Source: JAEDES01 sp964616405
Lineage (GTDB): Bacteria; Bacillota_I; Bacilli_A; RF39; UBA660
Assembly (NCBI GenBank): GCA_964616405.1
Contig: CAZTRE010000009.1
Location: 1-39,876, forward strand
Length of the DNA stretch: 39,876 nucleotides
Direction: 5' to 3'
The translations under genes and the position numbers were made by a program. The notes below the pieces were generated by a model. It did no database searches, was not told the DNA's origin, and saw only the letters and a list, made by a program, of their open reading frames with translations. Shown piece after piece: positions 24,814 through 32,973 of this stretch (position 1 is its first letter; the number at the start of each line of letters is the position of its first letter).

Positions 24814-25485
24814 ATGATGCTAAAAGATTTAGAAAAAGAGTATGACAAATTGCAAAAAAAGTATGGTGCTATAGAACTTGATTCCATTTATAATGGTGGA
24901 TGTTGTATAAATCCTGATATTTGTTTTGTTTTTATGAATCCTACGGGAAGAAATATTGCTAGTTTAAAGACATGGAAAGGGAGAAAGTCTCCATGGCTTG
25001 GCACAAAAAATATTTGGAAATTATTTTATAAAGTTAATTTATTAGATGATGAGATTTTTAATAAAATAATGGAATATAAACCAAAAGATTGGGATTATGA
25101 ATTTTGTGATTTAGTATATGAAGAAGTTGCAAAGAATAAAATTTTTATTACGAATTTGGGTAAGTGTACTCAAATAGATGCAAGGCCTCTTCCAGATGAA
25201 GTGTTGAAGAAGTATTTAAAGCTATTATTAAAAGAAATTGATATTATTAAGCCAAAAGTAATTATTACATTTGGTAATCAAGTTAGTTCAATAATTTTAA
25301 ATCAGAAAATATCGGTATCTGAAAATAGAAAAGTTTGTCATGAACTAAAAGTTAATAAAAATAAATATAAGGTATATCCAGTTTATTATCCCGTTGGTAA
25401 TGGTATATTTAATATTGATAAGGCCGTTGAAGATATTAAATGGATAATAGAACATGAAATACAGGGTGATGCTGAGGTTAGATAA
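24814..25485 (+). CDS. Uracil-DNA glycosylase superfamily protein
   Basis: A 223-residue protein with the UDG-superfamily plan: CFVFMNPTGRN (motif 1 position), SPWLGTKNIWKLFYK, KIFITNLGKC, PKVIITFGNQVSS and YPVYYPVGNG (motif 2 position, where many families have HPS). A family 4-type 4Fe-4S cluster is not evident from Cys placement. It may act on deaminated bases, but family membership within UDG and activity are unproven. AAGGAGAG at 24797-24804 is the ribosome binding site. First gene of the accessory region. Confidence 0.75.
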   Translation: MMLKDLEKEYDKLQKKYGAIELDSIYNGGCCINPDICFVFMNPTGRNIASLKTWKGRKSPWLGTKNIWKLFYKVNLLDDEIFNKIMEYKPKDWDYEFCDLVYEEVAKNKIFITNLGKCTQIDARPLPDEVLKKYLKLLLKEIDIIKPKVIITFGNQVSSIILNQKISVSENRKVCHELKVNKNKYKVYPVYYPVGNGIFNIDKAVEDIKWIIEHEIQGDAEVR

Positions 25486-25520
25486 AAGATTTAATTAAAA
25501 TATAGTTGGGAGAAATTATA

Positions 25521-25988
25521 ATGAATAAAAATTTAGTAGTATATTTTAGTGCAACAGGTACAACAAAAAATGCAGCAGCAGATGTTGCGGAATTAGTAAA
25601 GGGAGATTTATTTTAAATTGAGCCGGTTGAAAAATATACAAGTGAAGATTTAAACTGGATGGATGATAATAGCAGAACAACTAAAGAAAAGCAAGATGAA
25701 ACTATTAGACCAAAGATTGCAAGAAAAGTAGATAATATAGAACAGTATGATAATATTTTAGTTTTCTTTCCAGTATGGTGGTATAAAGCACCAAATATTA
25801 TCTATTCATTTTTAGATGGTTGCAATTTGGATGGAAAGAATATAGTTTTATTTTGTACATCTGGAGGAACAGGTATTTCTGGATGTGTAGAAAAATTAAG
25901 AAAAGATTATCCAAATCTAAATATTAAAAAAGGGTTAAGAATAACTGGAAATGTTTCAGAAGATACAGTAAATTGGTTGCTTAATTAG
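25521..25988 (+). pseudogene. Flavodoxin interrupted by an in-frame stop codon
   Basis: The frame opens at ATG 25521 with the FMN-phosphate loop VVYFSATGTTKNAA (SxTGxT), then hits TAA at codon 32 (25614-25616), and resumes in the same frame as IEPVEKYTSEDLNW and VFFPVWWYKAPNIIYSFLD to the stop at 25986-25988. Homologues carry Glu or similar at the stop (LFEIEP-like), so a single GAA-to-TAA change explains it. A downstream ATG at 25659 would lack the FMN loop. Flavodoxin_4-type proteins are electron carriers. Either a pseudogene or a sequence error. Confidence 0.88.
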
Positions 25989-26005
25989 AATATGAGGAGG
26001 AAAAT

Positions 26006-26326
26006 ATGATAAAACAAACTGCAGGTAGAGATGTATTAGGTAAACTTGCTCCAAAGTTTGCTGAATTAAATGATGATGTATTATTTGGAGAAATATGGAG
26101 TAGAGAAGACAAACTATCTTTAAGAGATAGAAGTATGATAACTATAAGTGCTTTAATGGCTCAAGGATTATATCCTCAAGTAAAATCACATTTAATTATG
26201 GGAAAAAAACATGGACTTACAAAAGAAGAAGTAGTTGAAATGATTACACAACTTGCATTTTATACTGGATGGGCTAAAGCATGGAGTGTATTTCCAATGG
26301 TAGAGGAGATTTATAAAGATGAATAA
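26006..26326 (+). CDS. Carboxymuconolactone decarboxylase (CMD) family protein
   Basis: A 106-residue helical CMD/AhpD-fold protein: LSLRDRSMITISALMAQG, LYPQVKSHLIMGKKHGLTKE and VVEMITQLAFYTGWAKAWS. It lacks the CxxC pair of AhpD peroxidase reductants, so it belongs to the gamma-CMD-like group rather than AhpD. GAGGAGGA ribosome binding site before ATG 26006. Overlaps the cupin gene by 8 nt, so the two are coupled. CMD-cupin pairs are common in anaerobes; the substrate is unknown. Confidence 0.88.
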   Translation: MIKQTAGRDVLGKLAPKFAELNDDVLFGEIWSREDKLSLRDRSMITISALMAQGLYPQVKSHLIMGKKHGLTKEEVVEMITQLAFYTGWAKAWSVFPMVEEIYKDE

Positions 26327-26747
26327 GGAACAATTTGATAAAGATAATATATTTGGATTAGGACAGCCTAATGATACATTTAAAGAGTATTTTATTGGTA
26401 ATTCTTATTTAAATCCTTTAAATGATCCAAGTGTTTGTAATGTATTCTTGGCTAATGTGACTTTTGAGCCCGGTACAAGAAATAATTGGCATGTTCATAA
26501 AAGTACAAGTGGTGGAGGCCAAATTCTAATTTGTACTGCTGGGGAAGGTTGGTATCAGGAAGCAGGAAAGACTGCACAATCTCTTAAACCAGGAGATGTA
26601 ATAACAATTCCCGCAAATGTGAAGCATTGGCATGGAGCGAAAAAAGATAGTTGGTTTAGCCATATTGCAGTAGAAGTACCAGGGGAAAATACATCTAATG
26701 AATGGTTAGAACCTGTAAGTAATAAAGAATATGATAAGTTAGGATAG
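26319..26747 (+). CDS. Cupin-domain protein
   Basis: A 142-residue single-domain cupin. Motif 1: NNWHVHKSTSGGGQILICTAGEGWYQ (metal His in WHVH), motif 2: GDVITIPANVKHWHGA (His in KHWHG). Probable mononuclear metal enzyme or binding protein. It starts inside the CMD gene and likely acts with it. A partial, mutated second copy of its C-terminal half follows at 27226-27403. Confidence 0.9.
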   Translation: MNKEQFDKDNIFGLGQPNDTFKEYFIGNSYLNPLNDPSVCNVFLANVTFEPGTRNNWHVHKSTSGGGQILICTAGEGWYQEAGKTAQSLKPGDVITIPANVKHWHGAKKDSWFSHIAVEVPGENTSNEWLEPVSNKEYDKLG

Positions 26748-26757
26748 GAGATTGATT

Positions 26758-27183
26758 ATGGATATATGGGAAGAAATGTATGAGCAAGCGAAAAAGGAAT
26801 ATCATCCCGAAGATGTATCTCCATTTATAAGAGCACATCATGTAGTGGCTGCTGTTCAAAGTGAAAGTGGTAAAATTTTTACAGGGTTTTGTATTGAAGG
26901 CGCAAGTGGAGTTATGAATTTATGTGCTGAAAGAGTTGCGGCACTTAATATGTATATTAATACTGGTGAAACAGTAATAAAAAGAATTATAGTATTTAGA
27001 AATAATCCCCCTAAAAATGGTGGTATGCCCTGTGGAGCATGTAGAGAATTTTTAATACAATTATCTTATGAAAATAAGAATACAGAAATATTAGTTGATT
27101 ATGAAAGTAGAAAAATTGTTAAATTAAAAGACACATTACCAAATTGGTGGGGAGATAAAAGGTATAATGAGTCTGGTAAATAG
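26758..27183 (+). CDS. Cytidine deaminase family protein
   Basis: A 141-residue zinc deaminase. Zinc ligands Cys56 (in LCAERVA, with catalytic Glu58), Cys92 and Cys95 (in PCGACRE). The length and the C-terminal region (WWGDK) resemble the short blasticidin-S deaminase-like/CDA group; the substrate (cytidine or related) is not settled. ATG 26758 follows TAGGAG (26745-26750). It follows the cupin by 10 nt, so it may belong to the same transcript. Confidence 0.85.
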   Translation: MDIWEEMYEQAKKEYHPEDVSPFIRAHHVVAAVQSESGKIFTGFCIEGASGVMNLCAERVAALNMYINTGETVIKRIIVFRNNPPKNGGMPCGACREFLIQLSYENKNTEILVDYESRKIVKLKDTLPNWWGDKRYNESGK

Positions 27184-27225
27184 GCTTTCTAAAATTTCAG
27201 CCTCCATCAAGAGGAAAAAAAAGAA

Positions 27226-27403
27226 GCACAAAGTCTAAAAACCTGGAGACGTAGTAACAATATCAGATAATGTAAAATATTGGTATGGTGTAACTTCAAG
27301 TAGTTGGTTTAGCCATATAGCAGTAGAAGTACCAGGAGAAGACACTGGTAATGAATGGTGTGAACCAGTAAGCGATAAAGAATATGATAAGTTAGGAGAA
27401 TAA
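27226..27403 (+). pseudogene. Degenerate second copy of the cupin C-terminal half
   Basis: Reads as AQSLK-PGDVVTISDNV, KYWYG, SSSWFSHIAVEVPGEDTG and NEWCEPVSDKEYDKLGE, clearly related to the intact cupin at 26319-26747. It has no start or N-terminal half, has an extra A in the run at 27238-27241 that breaks the frame, and both His of KHWHG are Tyr (KYWYG). Remnant of a tandem paralogue. Confidence 0.85.
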
Positions 27404-27407
27404 TTAA

Positions 27408-27999
27408 ATGGTCAAATTAGTTTTAGCATCCGGTTCAAAACAAAGAAAAGATATTTTGGATATGCTTGGATTAAAATATGAAATTGTTAAAAGTTTAGAG
27501 GAAGAAAGAAGTTCTCCAACAAATCCAGATGATTATGTTATAGATTTATCAAAGGATAAAGCTAATTCTGTGGCAAACCAACTTGATGAAAAAGCCATTA
27601 TAATTGCGGCTGATTCAATAATTTATATGAACAACAAAATTTATGAAAAACCAAAAGATAAAGTAGAAGCATTTCAAAATTTAAGAGAAATGTCTGGACA
27701 AACAACATATGCAGTAACCCGTAATTACGATTAAAGATTTATATAAAAATAAAGAAGTTTCTTTTTCTGATACAGCTGAAGTGGCTTTTAATAATATAAC
27801 AGATAAGGAAATTAATTGGTATGTTGAAAATGAAGAAGGCATTTTAAGCAGATGTGGATATGTAATGTTGGGAAAAGCAGCATTATTCTTAAAAAAAGTT
27901 GATGGAGATTATAATACATTATTTGGAATTTCACCAAGTAAAGTTTATGAAAAACTAAAGGAATTGGGATATGAATTGACAGACTTTGAATTAAAATAG
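27408..27999 (+). pseudogene. maf: Maf-type nucleotide pyrophosphatase, frameshifted
   Basis: The first frame (27408-27734) has VLASGSKQRKDIL (SxSxxR motif), IIAADSIIY and YEKPKDK; it stops at 27732-27734 right after YAVT. The continuation (TIKDLYKN, DTAEVAFNNITDKEINWYVE, SRCGYVMLGKAALF, TLFGISPSK) runs on in the +1 frame to 27999. One extra nucleotide in the stretch at 27717-27723 explains it. Joined, it would be about 196 residues, normal for Maf. Either a pseudogene or a single-base indel in the assembly. Confidence 0.88.
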
Positions 28000-28145
28000 A
28001 CTTTAATAAAATTCAGTTGAAGCCCATGATGATGTTATTCTATAATGAGTTCTGTTTGTTATAATACTAGTAAATGTAAACATTGATGCTGAGTTGAGAT
28101 AATTTTATACGTAATACAAAATATAGTAAAATGGAGGTTTTCATA

Positions 28146-28784
28146 ATGGAAAAAGTAGTAATTTTTGATTGGGGTGGAGTTGTTGAAAGTCACGAAAATG
28201 ATATGCAAGATTTAAAAAATGCTAAAATAAGAATGATAAGAAGATTTAATAAATTTTTATTAGACGAAGATATATTAAAAGGATGGACCAATGAAACTTC
28301 AAAAGGTATTAAGGTTAGTACTACCAATAATGAGCAGGATATAAAAGATTGGATTAACTTAATTCAGAATAATATGAATATAAATGTTTCGTTTGGAGAT
28401 TTTAAAGAAGCATATGAAGAGGAACTATCTTCAGTAAAATATTATAAAAATGTAGTAGAATATGCACACTCACTAAAAAATAGATGCAAGATAGCGATTC
28501 TTTCTAATTTACTTCCTTTTGATAAAAAAAGGATAAATGATCAATATGATTTGAGTAAATTTGATTATGTATACTTATCTTTTGAAATAGGAATGTATAA
28601 GCCTGATAAAAGTGTTTATAAATTTGTTTTAAATGATTTAAAAATAGCACCAGAAAATATATTATTTATAGATGATGATATTAATAATATTTTAATGGCT
28701 AAAAATTATGGGTGGAACACTTGTCAAGCATATGGATATGAATTAGATAAGATAAAAAAATCTGTTGAGGACTTTTTAAAATAA
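28146..28784 (+). CDS. HAD-superfamily hydrolase
   Basis: A 212-residue HAD phosphatase-like protein: motif I VIFDWGGVVE (nucleophile Asp8; the second Asp position is Gly, as in YihX/epoxide-hydrolase-like members), motif II ILSNL, motif III Lys in YKPDKSVYK, motif IV LFIDDDINN. Substrate unknown. ATG 28146 follows TGGAGGT (28132-28138); ATG 28131 overlaps that site. Confidence 0.85.
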   Translation: MEKVVIFDWGGVVESHENDMQDLKNAKIRMIRRFNKFLLDEDILKGWTNETSKGIKVSTTNNEQDIKDWINLIQNNMNINVSFGDFKEAYEEELSSVKYYKNVVEYAHSLKNRCKIAILSNLLPFDKKRINDQYDLSKFDYVYLSFEIGMYKPDKSVYKFVLNDLKIAPENILFIDDDINNILMAKNYGWNTCQAYGYELDKIKKSVEDFLK

Positions 28785-28884
28785 ATAAACTATATATTAA
28801 GAGAATATGGAAAAATTAATAAATATTGATAAAATAAAAGTTATGGTATAGATATTGAAATAGAAATGACTGAAGGGCTATCTG

Positions 28885-28984
28885 ATGTTTTGATTTTGAA
28901 CTTTCAAAGGAAGATATGGAAAGTATTAAGATGTTAGATATAAGTGATTGTTGCTTTTATAGTTGGAAGATATTTATTATTTAA
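28885..28984 (+). pseudogene. Possible aldo/keto reductase C-terminal scrap
   Basis: In one frame (from 28892) the DNA reads DFELSKEDMESIKMLDIS, close to the FDFELSxEDM segment near the C-terminus of aldo/keto reductases. It lacks everything upstream and is out of frame with the neighbouring readable stretch. Short, so only moderately certain. Confidence 0.42.
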
Positions 28985-29047
28985 TAATAGTAAGAAACTC
29001 AATAAAATGATATAATGAAGGTGTTAAATAAAAATGGGAGGAAAAAT

Positions 29048-29302
29048 ATGAAAGAAAGAATAGTAAAACCATTTACTATGTGGAAACATTTTAAGGGAGC
29101 AAGATCTTTTGTTATTACGGTAGCAGAGCATAGTGAAACAGGAGAAAAATTAGTAGTATATCGTTGTATGGATAATAATGGGAAAACAAATCATAAAGAT
29201 GGAATTTACGCAAGACCATTAGCAATGTTTTTATCAGAAGTTGATCATGAAAAATATCCTGAGGCAACTCAAAAGTATCGTTTTGAAGAAATTATAGATT
29301 AG
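29048..29302 (+). CDS. DUF1653 family protein
   Basis: An 84-residue protein matching the DUF1653 plan: WKHFKGARSFVITVAEHSET, KLVVYRCMD and ARPLAMFLSEVDHEKYP. Function of the family is unknown. ATG 29048 follows GGGAGGA; the in-frame ATG 29015 overlaps the promoter-like region TATAAT at 29010-29015. Ends before a terminator. Confidence 0.85.
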   Translation: MKERIVKPFTMWKHFKGARSFVITVAEHSETGEKLVVYRCMDNNGKTNHKDGIYARPLAMFLSEVDHEKYPEATQKYRFEEIID

Positions 29303-29346
29303 TATTTGGAAATAAAAGGGCTTATAGTGATTTAAGATAAAGCAAA

Positions 29347-29380
29347 TAAAAAAAGAAGAGTATCAATCTTCTTTTTTTTA
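29347..29380 (+). terminator. Intrinsic terminator
   Basis: An A-rich arm ending GAAGA pairs with TCTTC plus a T run around a 7-nt loop (GTATCAA). Confidence 0.75.
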
Positions 29381-29504
29381 TTTAATATGTATTTAAAACT
29401 TTATATTGTAAAAGATGGTATTAATTCTTATAAATGCTTTATTGTGTGTTATAATAGTGTCAAATATAAAGCAATGTTATTTAACTGAGGAGGAATTTAG
29501 AAAA

Positions 29505-30071
29505 ATGACGATAGAAGAAATTGTTTATGATGAAATTAAAAGAAGGTGTATGCTTCCTTCCAATGTTTATGGTATTGGTGCATGGGATCATCATATAAAA
29601 ATAGTTTATGAACTTTCTAAAAAATATGCTGATTCATATGGCGCAGATCAAGAAATTGTATCTTTGGCGGCACTCCTTCATGATATTGCTAGTGTAACAG
29701 ATGCTAGTTTTAATCAAGAACATCATGTAATTGGAGCTAAAATAGCAGAAGAATTATTGTTGACGGAAGATTATCCAAAAGATAAAATCGAAGTAATAAA
29801 AAAGTGTATTTTAAATCATAGAGGTAGTCGATTGGTTTCTAAAGATTCACCTGAAGAAATATGTATTGATGATGCGGATGCAATGGCGCATTTTTATAGT
29901 ATCCCATCTCTTTTTAGTATGGTTTATAGAGAAAAGAAATTATCAATTGATGAGGGTAGTAAATTTGTAATGGATAAACTTGATAGAAGTTATAATAAAA
30001 TGTCTGATAAGGGAAAGCAACTAGTAAAAAAACAATATGAATCTGCAAAAAATATAATTAAGAACCAATAA
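29505..30071 (+). CDS. HD-domain phosphohydrolase
   Basis: A 188-residue metal-dependent HD-domain protein: DHHIK near the start, the HD dyad in AALLHDIAS, HHVIGAKIAEELL, ILNHRG and the final metal ligand in CIDDADAMAHFY. Similar to YedJ-type HD hydrolases; the substrate is unknown. ATG 29505 is preferred (GAGGAGG at 29487-29493); an upstream ATG at 29415 would add a hydrophobic leader without a ribosome binding site. Confidence 0.85.
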   Translation: MTIEEIVYDEIKRRCMLPSNVYGIGAWDHHIKIVYELSKKYADSYGADQEIVSLAALLHDIASVTDASFNQEHHVIGAKIAEELLLTEDYPKDKIEVIKKCILNHRGSRLVSKDSPEEICIDDADAMAHFYSIPSLFSMVYREKKLSIDEGSKFVMDKLDRSYNKMSDKGKQLVKKQYESAKNIIKNQ

Positions 30072-30145
30072 GAAACTTGATAATTACAAATATAGATATA
30101 TGATAAAAACGATAAATATAAAATTTGAAGTTGTGAGTGATAACA

Positions 30146-30988
30146 ATGAAAAATGATGAATTAATAGAATCATTAAATTATTATAAAATTGATGATAAAG
30201 ATTATATAAATAGATGTAAACAATGTTTGATTTTTATTAATAGTAATGATAAAGTTTTGAAGCAATTTAATGCTTTTCATAAGATTTTATTTGTAGATAA
30301 AAGTAATAAAATAAGAGATTTCTGGAAGTTGAGAAGAATAGAAGAACTATTCGAAACAGAAGTTAATCCTTTCATTACTAATATTTTGCTTTTGAGTGGT
30401 TATAAATATCATGAAGGTAATATGATACGAAATAATTTTGATGAAGAACAAATAAATATTAATAAAATTAGGGTAAGAGAAACGTTGTTAAATGATGTTG
30501 TTGAAAGGAAATATGATGGGATTAGGATATCTCAGATGTTATGGGGAGCATATTTTATTAATTGTATAATAATTGAAATAGGTAGATTACAATATGAGCA
30601 TTTTAGTGATGAAATTATAAAAATTCATATTCCTAAAGGAGAAAAATTAAACATAGATGCCGTTAAAGAATCAATTGAATATTCCTACGAATATATAATT
30701 AAATATTTTGATATTACAAATTTTAATTACTATTGTTATTCATGGTTATTAAGCAAACAGATTCATGAATTAGTAGATAGAAATTCAAATATATATAAAT
30801 TTTATGAATTATTTGAAGTTACTGAAGGTGAAGACTGTTTGGAGGATGTTTTAAAATTTGTTTTTGGAGAGAATTGTATAATTGACTATGCCAAATTAAG
30901 TGAGTCAACTTCATTGCAAAGGGAGATTAAAAAATATTTAATGTCTTGCGGTAAAATAAGAATAGGTAAGGGAAGACTAAAAGTTTGA
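30146..30988 (+). CDS. GNAT-like acyltransferase-domain protein
   Basis: A 280-residue protein with a two-part plan like the NAT_N/GNAT_C acyltransferase families. The C-terminal half includes KIHIPKGEKLNIDAVKESIE, IIKYFDITNFNYYCYSWLL and LVDRNSNIYKFYELFEV, matching the 'HIP...SWLL...NI..F' pattern of GNAT_C. The N-terminal part is divergent. Substrate unknown. ATG 30146 is preferred over GTG 30137. Confidence 0.62.
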   Translation: MKNDELIESLNYYKIDDKDYINRCKQCLIFINSNDKVLKQFNAFHKILFVDKSNKIRDFWKLRRIEELFETEVNPFITNILLLSGYKYHEGNMIRNNFDEEQININKIRVRETLLNDVVERKYDGIRISQMLWGAYFINCIIIEIGRLQYEHFSDEIIKIHIPKGEKLNIDAVKESIEYSYEYIIKYFDITNFNYYCYSWLLSKQIHELVDRNSNIYKFYELFEVTEGEDCLEDVLKFVFGENCIIDYAKLSESTSLQREIKKYLMSCGKIRIGKGRLKV

Positions 30989-31104
30989 GAGAAGATATTG
31001 GAATCATCGTTTGATATAGCAGAAAAATGTAAAATAGATTTACACAATTTAGTTGAATGGAAAGTTAGACAATGAGCGAAATAAAGTAAGGAGTGATAAA
31101 ACTT

Positions 31105-31575
31105 ATGGAAAGAAAAGATGATTATTTAAGTCAAGATATTTTTAATCCAAGATATTTATTTCATGGGAGTCCTTATGAAATCGAGAAGTTAACACCTAAA
31201 CTATCTGTTGATTCAGAAAATAAGGATAATGAAGATAATGCAGTTTTTCTTACAAGTTGGTTTATAACTGCAGCAGCATATGCCTTTCGAAATAAGTTAA
31301 AGGAAGTAAATGATGCCTGGTCTTTTTCTATTAATAATAGAGGAGTGTTACCGGCAATGTATTTTGAAGTTGAAAATTTACCAGAAGATATGTGTGGTTA
31401 TATTTATGTTTTTGATAAGGATGATAGTATGGTAAAGGATAATCATGAAGGTGTAACGCAATATAGATGTTATCATGATTTAGAACCAATTGATGTTATA
31501 AAAGTATATTATAGCGATTTTGATTGCTATTTTGAAAGAGGAACATTAAAAAATAAAAATAGTAGTAAGAAATAA
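31105..31575 (+). CDS. ADP-ribosyltransferase-like protein (putative)
   Basis: A 156-residue soluble protein. YLFHGSPYEIEKLTP, followed by AVFLTSWFITAAAYAF, recalls the 'HG...FxTs...A..YA' core of PARP/Tpt1-type ADP-ribosyltransferases and related 'HGS' proteins. No signal peptide. AAGGAGTG (31088-31095) is the ribosome binding site for ATG 31105. A role in modification of nucleic acid or protein is speculative. Confidence 0.5.
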   Translation: MERKDDYLSQDIFNPRYLFHGSPYEIEKLTPKLSVDSENKDNEDNAVFLTSWFITAAAYAFRNKLKEVNDAWSFSINNRGVLPAMYFEVENLPEDMCGYIYVFDKDDSMVKDNHEGVTQYRCYHDLEPIDVIKVYYSDFDCYFERGTLKNKNSSKK

Positions 31576-31620
31576 TTTTGATATAATGAAGAAAAATACT
31601 TAAATGAAAGGACGAAAATA

Positions 31621-32841
31621 ATGCTAGATTTAGAAAGTAAGTTGATAAAATTAGTTTTAAATAGATGCTTAAATTTTAATCAAAGTAAATCATTAATGAT
31701 ACATTGTGATTTGAAAGAGCATATTAGATTTGCTCAATTAGTTAAAGAAGAAGCTAACAAAATGGGTATTATGGATGTGTGTATACATGTTAATGATTTA
31801 GATGAAACACACGAATATTTAAAAGATAATGACCTTGAAGATATAGTATTAAATCCTATTATTGATAGAAATGATTGGAATGATTATGCCTTAAAAGGTG
31901 GGGCGTTATTATTTTTAAATACTTGTGTTCCTGGATTAATGGATGATATTTCTTCTCAAAAAGTACAAAAGTTAGTTAGTGAGAGGGAAAAATCTATAAA
32001 GTATTACAGAGCTAATGTAAGTAAATACACTTTTCCGTGGTGTATAATTGTGTTACCTAATGAAAGGTGGGCAAAGAATGTATTTGGTGATGTTGACGAT
32101 GCTTACGATAAACTTTATATGAATATCATGAAGATGTGTATGATAGATCAAGATAATCCAGAACAAGCTTGGGAAGATTATATGAAGAAAAACAATTATT
32201 ATAAAAACAAACTAAATAGTATGGGAATAAGGTCTTTACATTATAAAAACGCTTTAGGAACAGACTTTACAATTGGTTTGTCTGAGGATTGTCGATGGAC
32301 TAATTTAGATAAAACAGATGCAAAAGGTGGGATTATGATAGCTAATATGCCCTCTTATGAAATATTTACAACACCAGATTGTAGAACAGCTAATGGAATT
32401 GTTTATTCAAGTAGGCCCCTTATTTATAATGATTGTAAAATTGATGAATTTAGTTTGGAATTTAAAGATGGAAGAGTAGTTGCTTGCCATGCTAAGCAAG
32501 GATTGGAAGTTTTAGAACAATTAATTTTTGAAAACGAAAATGCTGATCGTTTAGGAGAAGTAGCTTTAGTGCCTTATGATTCTCCAATTTCAAATACGGG
32601 ATTAGTTTATAATAGCACATTATTTGATGAGAATGCTTCCTGTCATTTAGCTTTGGGTATGGGTTATGCCAATTGTTATAGAAACGCTTTGAATATGAGT
32701 GATGCTGAAAGGTTAGCGCGAGGTTTTAATGTTTCAAATGTTCATGTAGATTTTATGATTGGAACTAGTGATTTAGAGATAGAAGCAGATACTAAAGATG
32801 AGAAAAAGTTAATATTTAAAAATGGTAAATTTAACATTTAA
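31621..32841 (+). CDS. M29 family aminopeptidase
   Basis: A 406-residue metalloaminopeptidase of the AmpS/PepS/AmpT type. Metal-binding residues expected in NMPSYEIFTTPD (Glu), LGEVALVPYDSPIS (Glu), ENASCHLALGMGYANC (His, Tyr) and NVHVDFMIGTSDLEI (His, Asp). In the first of these the usual Glu-Glu is Tyr-Glu. Length is standard. It releases N-terminal residues from peptides in the cytosol and lies just before a broken M3 peptidase. Confidence 0.9.
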   Translation: MLDLESKLIKLVLNRCLNFNQSKSLMIHCDLKEHIRFAQLVKEEANKMGIMDVCIHVNDLDETHEYLKDNDLEDIVLNPIIDRNDWNDYALKGGALLFLNTCVPGLMDDISSQKVQKLVSEREKSIKYYRANVSKYTFPWCIIVLPNERWAKNVFGDVDDAYDKLYMNIMKMCMIDQDNPEQAWEDYMKKNNYYKNKLNSMGIRSLHYKNALGTDFTIGLSEDCRWTNLDKTDAKGGIMIANMPSYEIFTTPDCRTANGIVYSSRPLIYNDCKIDEFSLEFKDGRVVACHAKQGLEVLEQLIFENENADRLGEVALVPYDSPISNTGLVYNSTLFDENASCHLALGMGYANCYRNALNMSDAERLARGFNVSNVHVDFMIGTSDLEIEADTKDEKKLIFKNGKFNI

Positions 32842-32973
32842 TTAATTTATATATGATTTTATGTGCGAATATAATATCGGATTTTAATGAAAATGGCGTA
32901 GGTATTATAATTGAGGAGATATTAGAGAATCAATAAAATGGTAATAATGATAAATTGAAATAGAGGTGAAATT

